Shown: positions 1-7,971 of the stretch, one piece after another
How positions within the stretch are numbered: position 1 is the first letter of the stretch
How the letters are laid out: every line of letters begins with the position of its first letter
From: Arcobacter sp. 31_11_sub10_T18
GTDB taxonomy: Bacteria; Campylobacterota; Campylobacteria; Campylobacterales; Arcobacteraceae
Length of the DNA stretch: 33,220 nucleotides
Direction: 5' to 3'
NCBI GenBank assembly: GCA_002163065.1
Contig: MAAG01000131.1
Coordinates: 1-33,220, forward strand
Notes under the pieces: model-generated
What the model saw: only the letters and a program-made list of their open reading frames with translations
Told to the model about the DNA's origin: nothing
The model's database searches: none
Position numbers and translations under genes: made by a program

Positions 1-110
1 GTCCTTATTGTCACTAAGTAAGTTAGTCAGATAAATAATCAGTAGGAACTGGGGTCAAACTCCATTATTCCCTGAGGTGTAAATTTAGGCTTTGTTATAT
101 TTATTAAATA

Positions 111-590
111 TTATTTTATTTTTCTCATTAATCTATAATAAATTGCTTTTCCATCTTTAGCACGTGCTAAACTCATCACTAAATCACCTTTTTTTATATT
201 TTTATTAATATCTTTTCTAAAAATATTAATACCCCATAATTGATAAGAATTTTTCAGATTAGGATATTTTATAGATATAAATTGACCCTTTAAGTTATAA
301 GTTGGTGCTTCTTTTTTTAATATAGAAAATGTTTCTTCCAAATCATTTATTGAAAGATTTTCATCTTTTGAACTCATCATAGAGTAAAAATCACCATTTT
401 TATAAAAGGCAAACCATTGATAGGGAAGAGGCCATGGATTTACTTTATTCTTATTTTCTAAGTTTTTATTATTAACCATTTTCCAAAAACCAATTATTTC
501 GGAATGTTTTGGTGCACCACCAATATCAGAACAAAATATTAGCGTGGGAAATATAAATACACATAATATAAATATTTTAAATTTTCGCAT
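111..590 (-). CDS. Secreted protein of unknown function
   Basis: Encodes 159 residues from the ATG at 590; an AGGA ribosome site lies about 10 bases upstream. The open frame runs further up to 734, but that extension lies over the next gene and lacks a ribosome site. The protein opens with a classic signal peptide: MRKFK, then a hydrophobic stretch ending FPTLIFC, then SDIGG. The Cys has Phe at -1, so a lipoprotein is unlikely and type I cleavage more probable. The mature part is about 135 residues, mixed charge, rich in Trp and Tyr, with no motif I recognise; the phrases GFWKMVNN and WFAFYKNGDFY suggest a small beta-rich lipocalin-like or calycin-type fold, which is only a guess. It lies 43 bases downstream of another small membrane protein on the same strand and probably shares its transcript. 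Confidence 0.6.
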   Translation of the reverse strand: MRKFKIFILCVFIFPTLIFCSDIGGAPKHSEIIGFWKMVNNKNLENKNKVNPWPLPYQWFAFYKNGDFYSMMSSKDENLSINDLEETFSILKKEAPTYNLKGQFISIKYPNLKNSYQLWGINIFRKDINKNIKKGDLVMSLARAKDGKAIYYRLMRKIK

Positions 591-633
591 AATGATGATT
601 CCTATTAAATTAAAGAGATGTTCCATTTTATTC

Positions 634-1008
634 CTAATCACCTGAACCTGCCCCTCCATCAGAAGAACCATAATCTGAAGCCGTAGAGGAAGAGTCATCA
701 GAACTAGGTGATGTATCTGAACTATGTGATTCACTATATGCAGAGGAGTAATAAGGCCAAATATTATAATACCAAATCACATCGCTACCAAGTTCTTCTC
801 CACCAGAGTTTTTTCTATTATTTTTATAAAACTGTGCAATTTGATATAAAATAAATAGACCTCCAAAAAAGGGAATAAATAGTATAAAAAGAGTTTTTGC
901 AACAACTTCAGAAAAAGTAAAAAGTACAATATTCTCATATAGTTTATATAATGAAACAGCATCAATGAAAACGATAAAAATCAGTAGTATAATTATTAAT
1001 ATATCCAT
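634..1008 (-). CDS. Small membrane protein with Ser/Asp/Gly-rich tail
   Basis: Encodes 124 residues from ATG 1008, preceded by an AAGG ribosome site. Two hydrophobic segments are visible, at about residues 2-20 and 36-58, followed by a short basic stretch (YKNNRKN). The last 35 residues are low complexity, made almost wholly of Ser, Asp, Gly, Thr and Tyr and ending GGAGSGD. Short hydrophobic proteins with acidic Ser/Gly tails occur in many bacteria, but I cannot assign this one to a named family. It is the first gene of a probable two-gene unit with the secreted protein downstream. The tail is probably disordered. Confidence 0.6.
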   Translation of the reverse strand: MDILIIILLIFIVFIDAVSLYKLYENIVLFTFSEVVAKTLFILFIPFFGGLFILYQIAQFYKNNRKNSGGEELGSDVIWYYNIWPYYSSAYSESHSSDTSPSSDDSSSTASDYGSSDGGAGSGD

Positions 1009-1046
1009 ATTTAGCCTTAATATTATTATTTAATTCTAAAAAAGAA

Positions 1047-1052
1047 ATTCTA
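1047..1052 (-). promoter_or_regulatory. Candidate -10 box for the small membrane protein gene
   Basis: On the minus strand this reads TAGAAT, preceded by TATGC, about 38 bases upstream of the ATG at 1008. It fits the sigma-70 -10 pattern of Campylobacterota, in which -35 boxes are poor. No -35 box is evident. Confidence 0.35.
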
Positions 1053-1142
1053 GCATATTGTTAGTAAATAATAACTGTTTAATAATATTTTATGTTAGTA
1101 AAAACTGGATGGAAGTAGTAGATTTTAGTTTTAATCAAGGCG

Positions 1143-1199
1143 AAGATTGAATTTTAAGCGCAGCGTACATCAAGTACGTGAGCATTAAAATTCAATCTT
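1143..1199. repeat. Long palindrome with nested stem (dispersed-element candidate)
   Basis: Perfect 15-base arms (1143-1157 and 1185-1199) enclose a 27-base centre. That centre contains a second inverted repeat, CGTAC (1164-1168) and GTACG (1174-1178), around a 5-base loop. It lies downstream of guaB and is followed at once by a second hairpin (1207-1235). As RNA it would fold the same way from either strand. From memory, similar elements (AAGATTGA arm, GTACATCAAGTAC core, then AACGCAGAGTA) recur between genes in Campylobacterota. I could not check the copy number. Confidence 0.6.
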
Positions 1200-1206
1200 T
1201 AACGCA

Positions 1207-1235
1207 GAGTAAAGCAAAAAGATGATGCTTTACTC
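1207..1235 (-). terminator. Hairpin after guaB, possible terminator
   Basis: Perfect 10-base arms, GAGTAAAGCA (1207-1216) and TGCTTTACTC (1226-1235), surround a 9-base loop seven bases past the guaB stop codon. On the minus strand no run of T follows directly, so it is not a textbook intrinsic terminator; on the plus strand it is followed by CCCCCTTTTT. It may act together with the adjacent palindrome at 1143-1199. Confidence 0.45.
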
Positions 1236-1242
1236 CCCCTTT

Positions 1243-2685
<1,443 letters not shown>

Positions 2686-2714
2686 TTATATTCCTCACAA
2701 TAATAAATAAATTG

Positions 2715-4082
2715 TTATGCTTTTTTATAAGCAACAGCTTTTTCTAAACTCAACGCACCATCAAACACAGTTTGTTCATCATACGCTTGACCGATTAATT
2801 GTAATCCTACTGGCATTCCATCTTTGTCATTTGAAACAGGTAATGAAATAGCTGGAAGTCCTGCTAGGTTTACAGATATAGTATATATATCGCTTAAGTA
2901 CATTTCTAATGAAGTTTTAAAACTTCCAAATTTTGGTGCAGTTGTTGGTGCAACTGGCGATAAAATCAAATCTGCTTCTTCAAATATTTTTGAATATTCA
3001 TCTTTGATTAAATGTCTAACTTTTTGTGCTTTGATATAATAAGCATCATAATAACCTGAACTTAAAACAAAAGATCCAAGTAAAATTCTTTTTTGAACTT
3101 CATCTCCAAAACCTTGAGATTTGGTTTGAATATACATATCTTTAAGTCCAGAATCACCTTTTCTATTTCCATATCGAACCCCATCAAGTCGAGCTAGGTT
3201 AGCACTGGCTTCAGCAGTTGCTACGATATAATATGAAGAAAGAATTTTTGAAGTATCTACCATATTTTTATGTATAATTTTGTGACCAGCATTTTCAAGT
3301 GCTTTAAGTGCCACTTCAAAACCTTTTTTTACTTCATCACTTGCTTGTGTAATGTAATTATCAATTACTGCAATTGTAAGTTTCTTATCTGCATTTAAAT
3401 TTGGAGTAACTGGAGTTTTTTCAACATCAGCACTGGTTGAGTCTTTAGGATCGTGTCCAGAAATAATATCATATAAAATTGCTGCATCCTCAACGTTTTG
3501 AGTAATAGGTCCAACTTGATCTAAAGATGAACTATAGGCACTAATTCCATATCGACTCACTCTTCCATAAGTAGGTTTCATTCCAACCACACCACAATAA
3601 GCAGCAGGTTGTCTAATACTTCCACCAGTATCACTTCCAAGAGCTGCTATTGCTATTCCAGCTGCAACGGCAGCAGCACTTCCACCTGAACTTCCACCTG
3701 GTACTTTATCATTATCAAGTGGATTTAAAGTTTTTCCATAACAAGAAGTATCTGTTGAACTTCCCATAGCAAATTCGTCCATATTTGTACGACCATATGC
3801 ACTTAAACCTGCTTTTTCTAAATTATCAATAACTGTTGCGTTGTAAGGTGAGTTATACCCTTGAAGTATATTACTTCCACACGTAACATGTTGGTTTTTA
3901 ACATTAATATTATCTTTGATTGCAATTGGTACACCAGTACCAGCAACACTTATCTCACTGTTGGTTAACTGCTCAACATAAGCACCTAAATTTTTATTAT
4001 CTTCAATTTTCTTATTTAAATCATCTCTTAAAGTATCTAGTTCAGTGCTACTAAGTGTAAGCGCTTCTTTTAGTGTGATCAA
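2715..4082 (-). CDS. gatA: Glutamyl-tRNA(Gln) amidotransferase subunit A
   Basis: This is the amidase subunit of GatCAB, which frees ammonia from Gln to convert Glu-tRNA(Gln) (and often Asp-tRNA(Asn)) to the amide form. The amidase signature is intact: Lys in IAIKDN, GGSSGGS, and the nucleophile Ser in GSDTGGSIRQP. From the TTG start these are Lys56, Ser131 and Ser155. I start at TTG 4082 (455 residues) because AGGAG lies 5 bases before it and family members typically begin at ITLKEA. The alternative ATG at 4100 adds six residues (MELGAI), has no ribosome site and sits about 10 bases after the predicted transcript start. gatB and gatC are not in the window. guaB follows. Confidence 0.95.
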   Translation of the reverse strand: MITLKEALTLSSTELDTLRDDLNKKIEDNKNLGAYVEQLTNSEISVAGTGVPIAIKDNINVKNQHVTCGSNILQGYNSPYNATVIDNLEKAGLSAYGRTNMDEFAMGSSTDTSCYGKTLNPLDNDKVPGGSSGGSAAAVAAGIAIAALGSDTGGSIRQPAAYCGVVGMKPTYGRVSRYGISAYSSSLDQVGPITQNVEDAAILYDIISGHDPKDSTSADVEKTPVTPNLNADKKLTIAVIDNYITQASDEVKKGFEVALKALENAGHKIIHKNMVDTSKILSSYYIVATAEASANLARLDGVRYGNRKGDSGLKDMYIQTKSQGFGDEVQKRILLGSFVLSSGYYDAYYIKAQKVRHLIKDEYSKIFEEADLILSPVAPTTAPKFGSFKTSLEMYLSDIYTISVNLAGLPAISLPVSNDKDGMPVGLQLIGQAYDEQTVFDGALSLEKAVAYKKA

Positions 4083-4116
4083 TATAGCTCCTAATTCCAT
4101 GTATAAATTGCCAAAT

Positions 4117-4122
4117 ATTATA
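4117..4122 (-). promoter_or_regulatory. -10 box for gatA-guaB
   Basis: A perfect TATAAT on the minus strand, predicting a transcript start near 4110. The resulting leader is only about 28 bases to the TTG at 4082, just enough to carry the AGGAG site. No -35 box is evident. Confidence 0.6.
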
Positions 4123-4229
4123 CTATAAACATGATTAAAACATAAATAATATTTATGCTATTTTACTAATATCAACAAATGTATAAAATCTCCTAAAAAT
4201 GTTTAAGTATTTTTTCGAAACATTTGTGT

Positions 4230-4235
4230 TACAAT
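4230..4235 (+). promoter_or_regulatory. Candidate -10 box for the Hpt-like gene
   Basis: TACAAT preceded by GTGT, about 42 bases upstream of the ATG at 4277. The leader contains a run of nine T before an AAAGG ribosome site. Confidence 0.35.
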
Positions 4236-4276
4236 TGAAAATAATAATTTTTTTTTACATTAAAGGTACACTAATT

Positions 4277-4597
4277 ATGGCTTATGTGATAAGTAAACAA
4301 ACACTTATGCAAAAACTTGATTTTAATGAAGAAGATTTAACGCTAATATTTAAAGTTTTTGTCAAAACATCCCAAGATATCTTAAAAAAACTGGCACTTG
4401 CTATTGAAGAAAATGATTATAAGTGTATTCAGGCTTGCGCAAATGACTTAAAAGGAAGCTCTGGGAACTTACTGCTTGATGATGTGTACATGATCAGTAA
4501 AGAGATTGAGTCGGCTTCAAAAGTGGAGGATAGTATAGACTATACCTCATATTATGAGCAATTAGATATTATCTTTTCAACTTTAACTCTAGAGTAG
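4277..4597 (+). CDS. Hpt-like protein lacking the phospho-acceptor His
   Basis: Encodes 106 residues from the ATG at 4277 (MAYVISKQT), with AAAGG upstream. A longer frame from 4199 adds 26 mostly hydrophobic residues upstream of the ribosome site and overlaps the predicted promoter, so I reject it. The protein matches an all-helical histidine phosphotransfer domain of normal length. The family signature, usually A-H-x-L-K-G-S-S-x-N, is here A-N-D-L-K-G-S-S-G-N: the phosphorylated His is Asn56 (codon AAT at 4442-4444). The rest of the signature is well kept, so the fold is probably maintained without phosphotransfer. It stands alone between gatA and the ribosomal operon, with no kinase or receiver gene adjacent. 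A docking or sequestering role is an inference. Confidence 0.7.
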   Translation: MAYVISKQTLMQKLDFNEEDLTLIFKVFVKTSQDILKKLALAIEENDYKCIQACANDLKGSSGNLLLDDVYMISKEIESASKVEDSIDYTSYYEQLDIIFSTLTLE

Positions 4598-4656
4598 TAT
4601 ATATTTTTATAATATCATTGTTTATTTATAAGAAAGTGGGAAAAGCTGAAGTAAAA

Positions 4657-4687
4657 AAAAGGGTCACTGGAAACCAGTGACCCTTTT
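4657..4687 (-). terminator. Strong intrinsic terminator of the alpha operon
   Basis: GGGTCACTGG (4661-4670) and CCAGTGACCC (4674-4683) pair perfectly around AAA, extended by AAAA and TTTT. On the minus strand a run of eight T (4653-4660) follows, the form expected for termination after rplQ. It could also act, more weakly, on plus-strand transcripts of the Hpt-like gene. Confidence 0.9.
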
Positions 4688-4707
4688 CAAATCATTGTAA
4701 AGTCAGA

Positions 4708-5058
4708 TTATACGAATGAAATGAATGCCATCATTGTAGCATCACCTCTTCTAATTCTTGTCTTAACAATAGAAGTATATCCACCTTTTCTATCTACATA
4801 CTTTGGTGCGATATCATTAATTATTTTTTTAGTAGCTTCTTTACTTTGTAATGATGCAAATACTATTCTGTGAGTATTTAAATCAGCATTTCTAGATGTT
4901 GTTACTAATTTTTCAATATATCTTTGTAGTTCTTTTGCTTTTGGAACTGTAGTTTCGATCTTTTCTCTTTCAATTAAAGCAATTGCCATATTTTTTAGCA
5001 ATGCTTTTCTATGAGAAGAAGTTCTATTTAACTTTCTATATCCATGCTTATGTCTCAT
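4708..5058 (-). CDS. rplQ: 50S ribosomal protein L17
   Basis: A large-subunit protein of 116 residues, the normal size for short bacterial L17. It begins [12 protein letters not shown] and carries the family segments [12 protein letters not shown] and [10 protein letters not shown], ending with [14 protein letters not shown]. It is the last gene of the alpha operon, 13 bases after rpoA, with the terminator hairpin beginning 20 bases after its stop. Confidence 0.97.
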   Translation of the reverse strand: MRHKHGYRKLNRTSSHRKALLKNMAIALIEREKIETTVPKAKELQRYIEKLVTTSRNADLNTHRIVFASLQSKEATKKIINDIAPKYVDRKGGYTSIVKTRIRRGDATMMAFISFV

Positions 5059-5071
5059 ATTAAACCTTTTA

Positions 5072-6070
5072 TTACGCTTTTAATTGCTCAAGCTTTTTTC
5101 TTAAAGCTGATGCAACATTTTCTGGAAGAGTACTATCAATTGGAAAACCTAATGCTTCTAGTTTATCACTAATTTCATCAAAAGATTTTTTACCAAGATT
5201 TTTAATATTCTTAACTTCCACTTCACTCATAAGTGCTAATTCACCAAGGAATTTTAATCCAGCTCTATCTAAAGAGTTGAAACTTCTAGCACTTAAATTT
5301 AAATCTTCAATTTTTACAACTAAATCTTTTAATTCAACTGTATCATCAGTAGTTTCACTTATAGTTACTTCAGATAAATCAAAAACTTTGTTAAACACAG
5401 ACATTTGACTGTACATAACAGAAACCGCTTCTTTAAATGCATCAATTGGAGAAATTTGTCCATTTGTTTGCACATTAAATACAGCTTTTTCAAAGTTAGG
5501 ATTATCTTCAACTAACATTTTTTCAATATCATAAACTACTTTTTTTACCGGAGTAAAAAATGCATCAATAGGAATATAGTCAGTTCCAACGATATCTCGG
5601 ATATCTTCAGAAGGCATATAACCAATTCCTTTTTGAATGATTACTGAAAAAGTTAAGTTACAATCACTATTAATTGTTGCTAAATGAACATCTGGACTTA
5701 CAATTTCTACTTCAGAATTTACTAAGTCTGCACCTTTAATTTCTTTAGGTCCATCAAATGAATACTCAACTTCAACTTGTTCTTGATCACCGATAATTTT
5801 AAATTTGATATTTTTAAGATTAATTATAAAAATAGCAATATCTTCTAGCATACCTCTTAAAGAGTCAAATTCATGACTCGCACCTTCAATTTTAACAGCG
5901 ATTGGTGCGCAACCAACTGAACTACTTAAAAGAAGTCTTCTTAAAGGATGAGCTAAAGTAATAGCAAATCCACTTTCAAATGGATATGCCGTTATTTTAG
6001 CTTCTGTTTCACTAATCGCTTCAATTTCAACTTCAGTAGGTAAAAATGGTGTATCTGCAAATTTTTTCAT
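5072..6070 (-). CDS. rpoA: RNA polymerase alpha subunit
   Basis: Alpha subunit, 332 residues, the usual length. The N-terminal dimerisation domain (about residues 1-230) shows [17 protein letters not shown] and the loop near [17 protein letters not shown]. The C-terminal domain (about 250-320) shows [19 protein letters not shown] and [11 protein letters not shown], the helix-hairpin-helix region that contacts DNA and activators. It lies between rpsD and rplQ as in most bacteria. An AGGACTAAAG-type ribosome site precedes the ATG. Confidence 0.98.
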   Translation of the reverse strand: MKKFADTPFLPTEVEIEAISETEAKITAYPFESGFAITLAHPLRRLLLSSSVGCAPIAVKIEGASHEFDSLRGMLEDIAIFIINLKNIKFKIIGDQEQVEVEYSFDGPKEIKGADLVNSEVEIVSPDVHLATINSDCNLTFSVIIQKGIGYMPSEDIRDIVGTDYIPIDAFFTPVKKVVYDIEKMLVEDNPNFEKAVFNVQTNGQISPIDAFKEAVSVMYSQMSVFNKVFDLSEVTISETTDDTVELKDLVVKIEDLNLSARSFNSLDRAGLKFLGELALMSEVEVKNIKNLGKKSFDEISDKLEALGFPIDSTLPENVASALRKKLEQLKA

Positions 6071-6087
6071 ATGCTTTAGTCCTATGC

Positions 6088-6714
6088 TTATTTAGAATAT
6101 AACTCTACGATTAATCTCTCTTCAACAGGGATAACAACTTCTTCTCTAGTTGGAACTCTTGTGAAAATACCAAATACTTTATCTTTTTCAACATCAACCC
6201 ACTCAACAATTCCAGTTTGGCCAGTTAATTCAATAGCTCTAACAATTTGAGGATTTGATTTAGATTTTTCTTTGATTTCAATCTTTTGTCCTGGTTTAAC
6301 AACATAAGAAGGGATATCAACTTTTTTACCATCAACTAAGATGTGACCGTGTGTTGTAATTTGTCTAGCAAATGCTCTAGTTGTAGCAAATCCCATTCTG
6401 TAAACAACATTGTCTAATCTTTGTTCGATTAATGTAATAAGGTTTTCACCTGTATTTCCATCTCTTCTTACTGCTTCTTTAAAGTAAGCTCTAAACTTCT
6501 TTTCAGAAACGCCATAAAGGTACTTAGCTTTTTGCTTTTCTCTTAATTGTAAACCATACTCAGAAATCTTAGTTCTTCGTTGTCCATGTTGTCCTGGAGG
6601 GAATGGTCTTTTTTCTAAAGCACTTTTACCTGCAAGTCTTCTTTCACCTTTAAGGCCAAGATCTGCATCAAGTCTTCTTTCTATTTTTTCTACTGGTCCT
6701 CTATATCTTGCCAT
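6088..6714 (-). CDS. rpsD: 30S ribosomal protein S4
   Basis: A primary 16S rRNA-binding protein of 208 residues, and in several bacteria the translational repressor of the alpha operon. The start is the ATG at 6714 (MARYRGP), preceded by AAGGAG; the open frame continues 27 codons further up, but that stretch overlaps rpsK. Visible elements are the N-terminal arm, [22 protein letters not shown], and the S4 RNA-binding domain with [29 protein letters not shown] and [12 protein letters not shown]. There are no N-terminal zinc-binding cysteines. Confidence 0.98.
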   Translation of the reverse strand: MARYRGPVEKIERRLDADLGLKGERRLAGKSALEKRPFPPGQHGQRRTKISEYGLQLREKQKAKYLYGVSEKKFRAYFKEAVRRDGNTGENLITLIEQRLDNVVYRMGFATTRAFARQITTHGHILVDGKKVDIPSYVVKPGQKIEIKEKSKSNPQIVRAIELTGQTGIVEWVDVEKDKVFGIFTRVPTREEVVIPVEERLIVELYSK

Positions 6715-6724
6715 ACCTAGCTCC

Positions 6725-7117
6725 TTACACTCTTCTTCGTTTAGGAGGTCTACAACCATTATGTGGTAATGGTGTAACATCCTTAAGCCATGCAACTCTG
6801 ATACCTTCGTATGCTCCTACAGCTTTAACAGCAGTATCTCGTCCAGAACCAGGTCCTTGAATCTTAATACCAACATTTTTAATCCCATGTTCCATTGCTT
6901 TTTTCAAAGCATCTTCAACTGCAGCTTGTGCAGCAAAAGGAGTAGATTTTTTACTACCTTTGAAACCTAAGTTACCAGCACTTGACCATGTAATTGCATT
7001 ACCAGATCTATCAGTGATAGTTACCATTGTGTTGTTGAACGATGCAGCGATATGTACGATACCGTCAGCAATATTTTTCTTAACAACTTTTTTTCTAGTT
7101 ACTTTTCTTTTTGCCAT
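6725..7117 (-). CDS. rpsK: 30S ribosomal protein S11
   Basis: A small-subunit platform protein of 130 residues. It shows the conserved [16 protein letters not shown]-type strand (here [16 protein letters not shown]), [27 protein letters not shown] and the C-terminal [18 protein letters not shown]. The N-terminus is very basic ([14 protein letters not shown]). It lies 9 bases after rpsM and 10 bases before rpsD. Confidence 0.98.
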   Translation of the reverse strand: MAKRKVTRKKVVKKNIADGIVHIAASFNNTMVTITDRSGNAITWSSAGNLGFKGSKKSTPFAAQAAVEDALKKAMEHGIKNVGIKIQGPGSGRDTAVKAVGAYEGIRVAWLKDVTPLPHNGCRPPKRRRV

Positions 7118-7126
7118 CAGTTATCC

Positions 7127-7495
7127 TTACTTGCTCGCTGCGCCAACAGTTCTTTTCTTACCTTTTCTAGTTCGAGCATTAGTTTTTGTCTTTTGCCCTC
7201 TACACGGTAAGCCTTTTCTATGTCTTAAACCTCTGTATGAACCTAAGTCCATTAATGATTTGATATCCATAGCTACTTTTTTTCTTAAATCACCTTCAAC
7301 CATATAGTTTTTTTGTAATTCAAGTCTGATTGCTGCTGCATCATCTTCTGTAAGCTCGTGAGCTCTTTTGTTGAAATCAATTCCAACAGCGTTTAAGATT
7401 AATCTAGAGTTATGTAAACCTACACCAAAAATGTATGTTAAAGCATACTCCATTCTCTTTTTATTTGGTAAATCAACACCTGCTATTCTTGCCAT
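7127..7495 (-). CDS. rpsM: 30S ribosomal protein S13
   Basis: A small-subunit head protein of 122 residues contacting 16S and tRNA. It begins [21 protein letters not shown] and has the family segments [13 protein letters not shown] and [13 protein letters not shown], with a basic C-terminal tail ending GAASK. It is the second gene of the operon, 6 bases after rpmJ. Confidence 0.98.
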   Translation of the reverse strand: MARIAGVDLPNKKRMEYALTYIFGVGLHNSRLILNAVGIDFNKRAHELTEDDAAAIRLELQKNYMVEGDLRKKVAMDIKSLMDLGSYRGLRHRKGLPCRGQKTKTNARTRKGKKRTVGAASK

Positions 7496-7501
7496 GTTAT
7501 T

Positions 7502-7615
7502 TTATCCTTGTCTTTGTTTGTGTTTTTTAGTTTCGCAGATTACTCTAACGACCCCTCTTCTTTTGACAATTATACATTTGTCACACATTTTCTTAACTGA
7601 AGCTCTAACTTTCAT
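7502..7615 (-). CDS. rpmJ: 50S ribosomal protein L36
   Basis: A 37-residue protein found by reading the minus strand directly. It starts at the second of two adjacent ATG codons (MKVRAS) and ends KHKQRQG. The zinc ribbon of the Cys-containing L36 form is present: C-D-K-C early, then a single later Cys and His (VICETKKH). AAAGGA lies about 10 bases upstream. It is the first gene of the alpha operon; infA and secY, which often precede rpmJ, are not next to it, and the gene is instead preceded by a leader and a divergent signalling gene. A start at the first ATG (7618) would add one Met. Confidence 0.93.
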   Translation of the reverse strand: MKVRASVKKMCDKCIIVKRRGVVRVICETKKHKQRQG

Positions 7616-7618
7616 CAT

Positions 7619-7800
7619 GCTTTCCTTTGTGTTTATTGCCAAATCTCAACAGGCAAGAACTACGTGAAAAAAGCAAACTAATGCTTTTTTGAAGTTCGCG
7701 CCGACATCATCTATAGCGTACTATAGAAATCGGTGGAATCAAGCTCAAACATACCCAAATCAAGTAGATTTAGTTTGTCCGCTTTTTTCCTGTTCCTACC
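7619..7800 (-). promoter_or_regulatory. Structured 5' leader of the alpha ribosomal operon (candidate)
   Basis: About 180 transcribed bases with no reading frame of interest. On the minus strand, in order: a stem in which GGT-A-GGA near the 5' end can close with TCCACC, enclosing a hairpin AAATC-TACTT-GATTT flanked by AAAC and GTTT; a hairpin with CTATAG/CTATAG arms (7711-7716, 7721-7726) enclosed by ACCG-type pairs; and AAAAAAGCA (7667-7675) against TGCTTTTTT (7682-7690), the latter resembling a weak terminator or attenuator. Alpha-operon leaders bind S4 in enterobacteria; whether this one does is inference. The rest of the gene-free stretch (7801-7971) holds promoters only. Confidence 0.45.
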
Positions 7801-7805
7801 AACTC

Positions 7806-7811
7806 TTTATA
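7806..7811 (-). promoter_or_regulatory. -10 box for rpmJ-rpsM-rpsK-rpsD-rpoA-rplQ
   Basis: TATAAA on the minus strand in an AT-rich context, predicting a transcript start near 7799 and a leader of about 185 bases. No better -10 is seen between here and rpmJ. Confidence 0.4.
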
Positions 7812-7945
7812 AAATCACAAAATATTTTATAAAAATTTCTTCAATGGTTGAAAAATGGATTTGGATTATATGAAAATATCGCTTAAATTTACTTTAAAGA
7901 TATCCACGCCCCTTTGCAGTTATAATGAATACAAGGTTAATTTGA

Positions 7946-7951
7946 TATACT
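7946..7951 (+). promoter_or_regulatory. -10 box for the MBL-GAF-HD-GYP gene
   Basis: TATACT preceded by TTTGA, 20 bases before the ATG at 7972, leaving a short leader carrying GGAG. A second candidate, TATAAT at 7921-7926, would give a longer leader. Confidence 0.45.
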
Positions 7952-7971
7952 AAACAATTAACGGAGAAAAT

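Noticed and set aside
591-734. Upstream extension of the secreted protein gene
   Set aside because: It overlaps the neighbouring gene in another frame, lacks a ribosome site, and a complete signal peptide begins at 590.
777-965. 62-residue frame on the minus strand
   Set aside because: Lies wholly within the membrane protein gene 634-1008 in another frame; hydrophobic only because of AT-rich codons.
4199-4276. N-terminal hydrophobic extension of the Hpt-like protein
   Set aside because: The ribosome site AAAGG and the normal Hpt N-terminus point to the ATG at 4277; the extension covers the promoter region.
7368-7667. 99-residue plus-strand frame across rpsM and rpmJ
   Set aside because: Antisense to two ribosomal protein genes; no motif.
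7690-7800. Possible tRNA or other known small RNA in the rpmJ leader
   Set aside because: Stems are present but there is no cloverleaf, no T-arm GTTCRA and no CCA end; kept only as a leader candidate.
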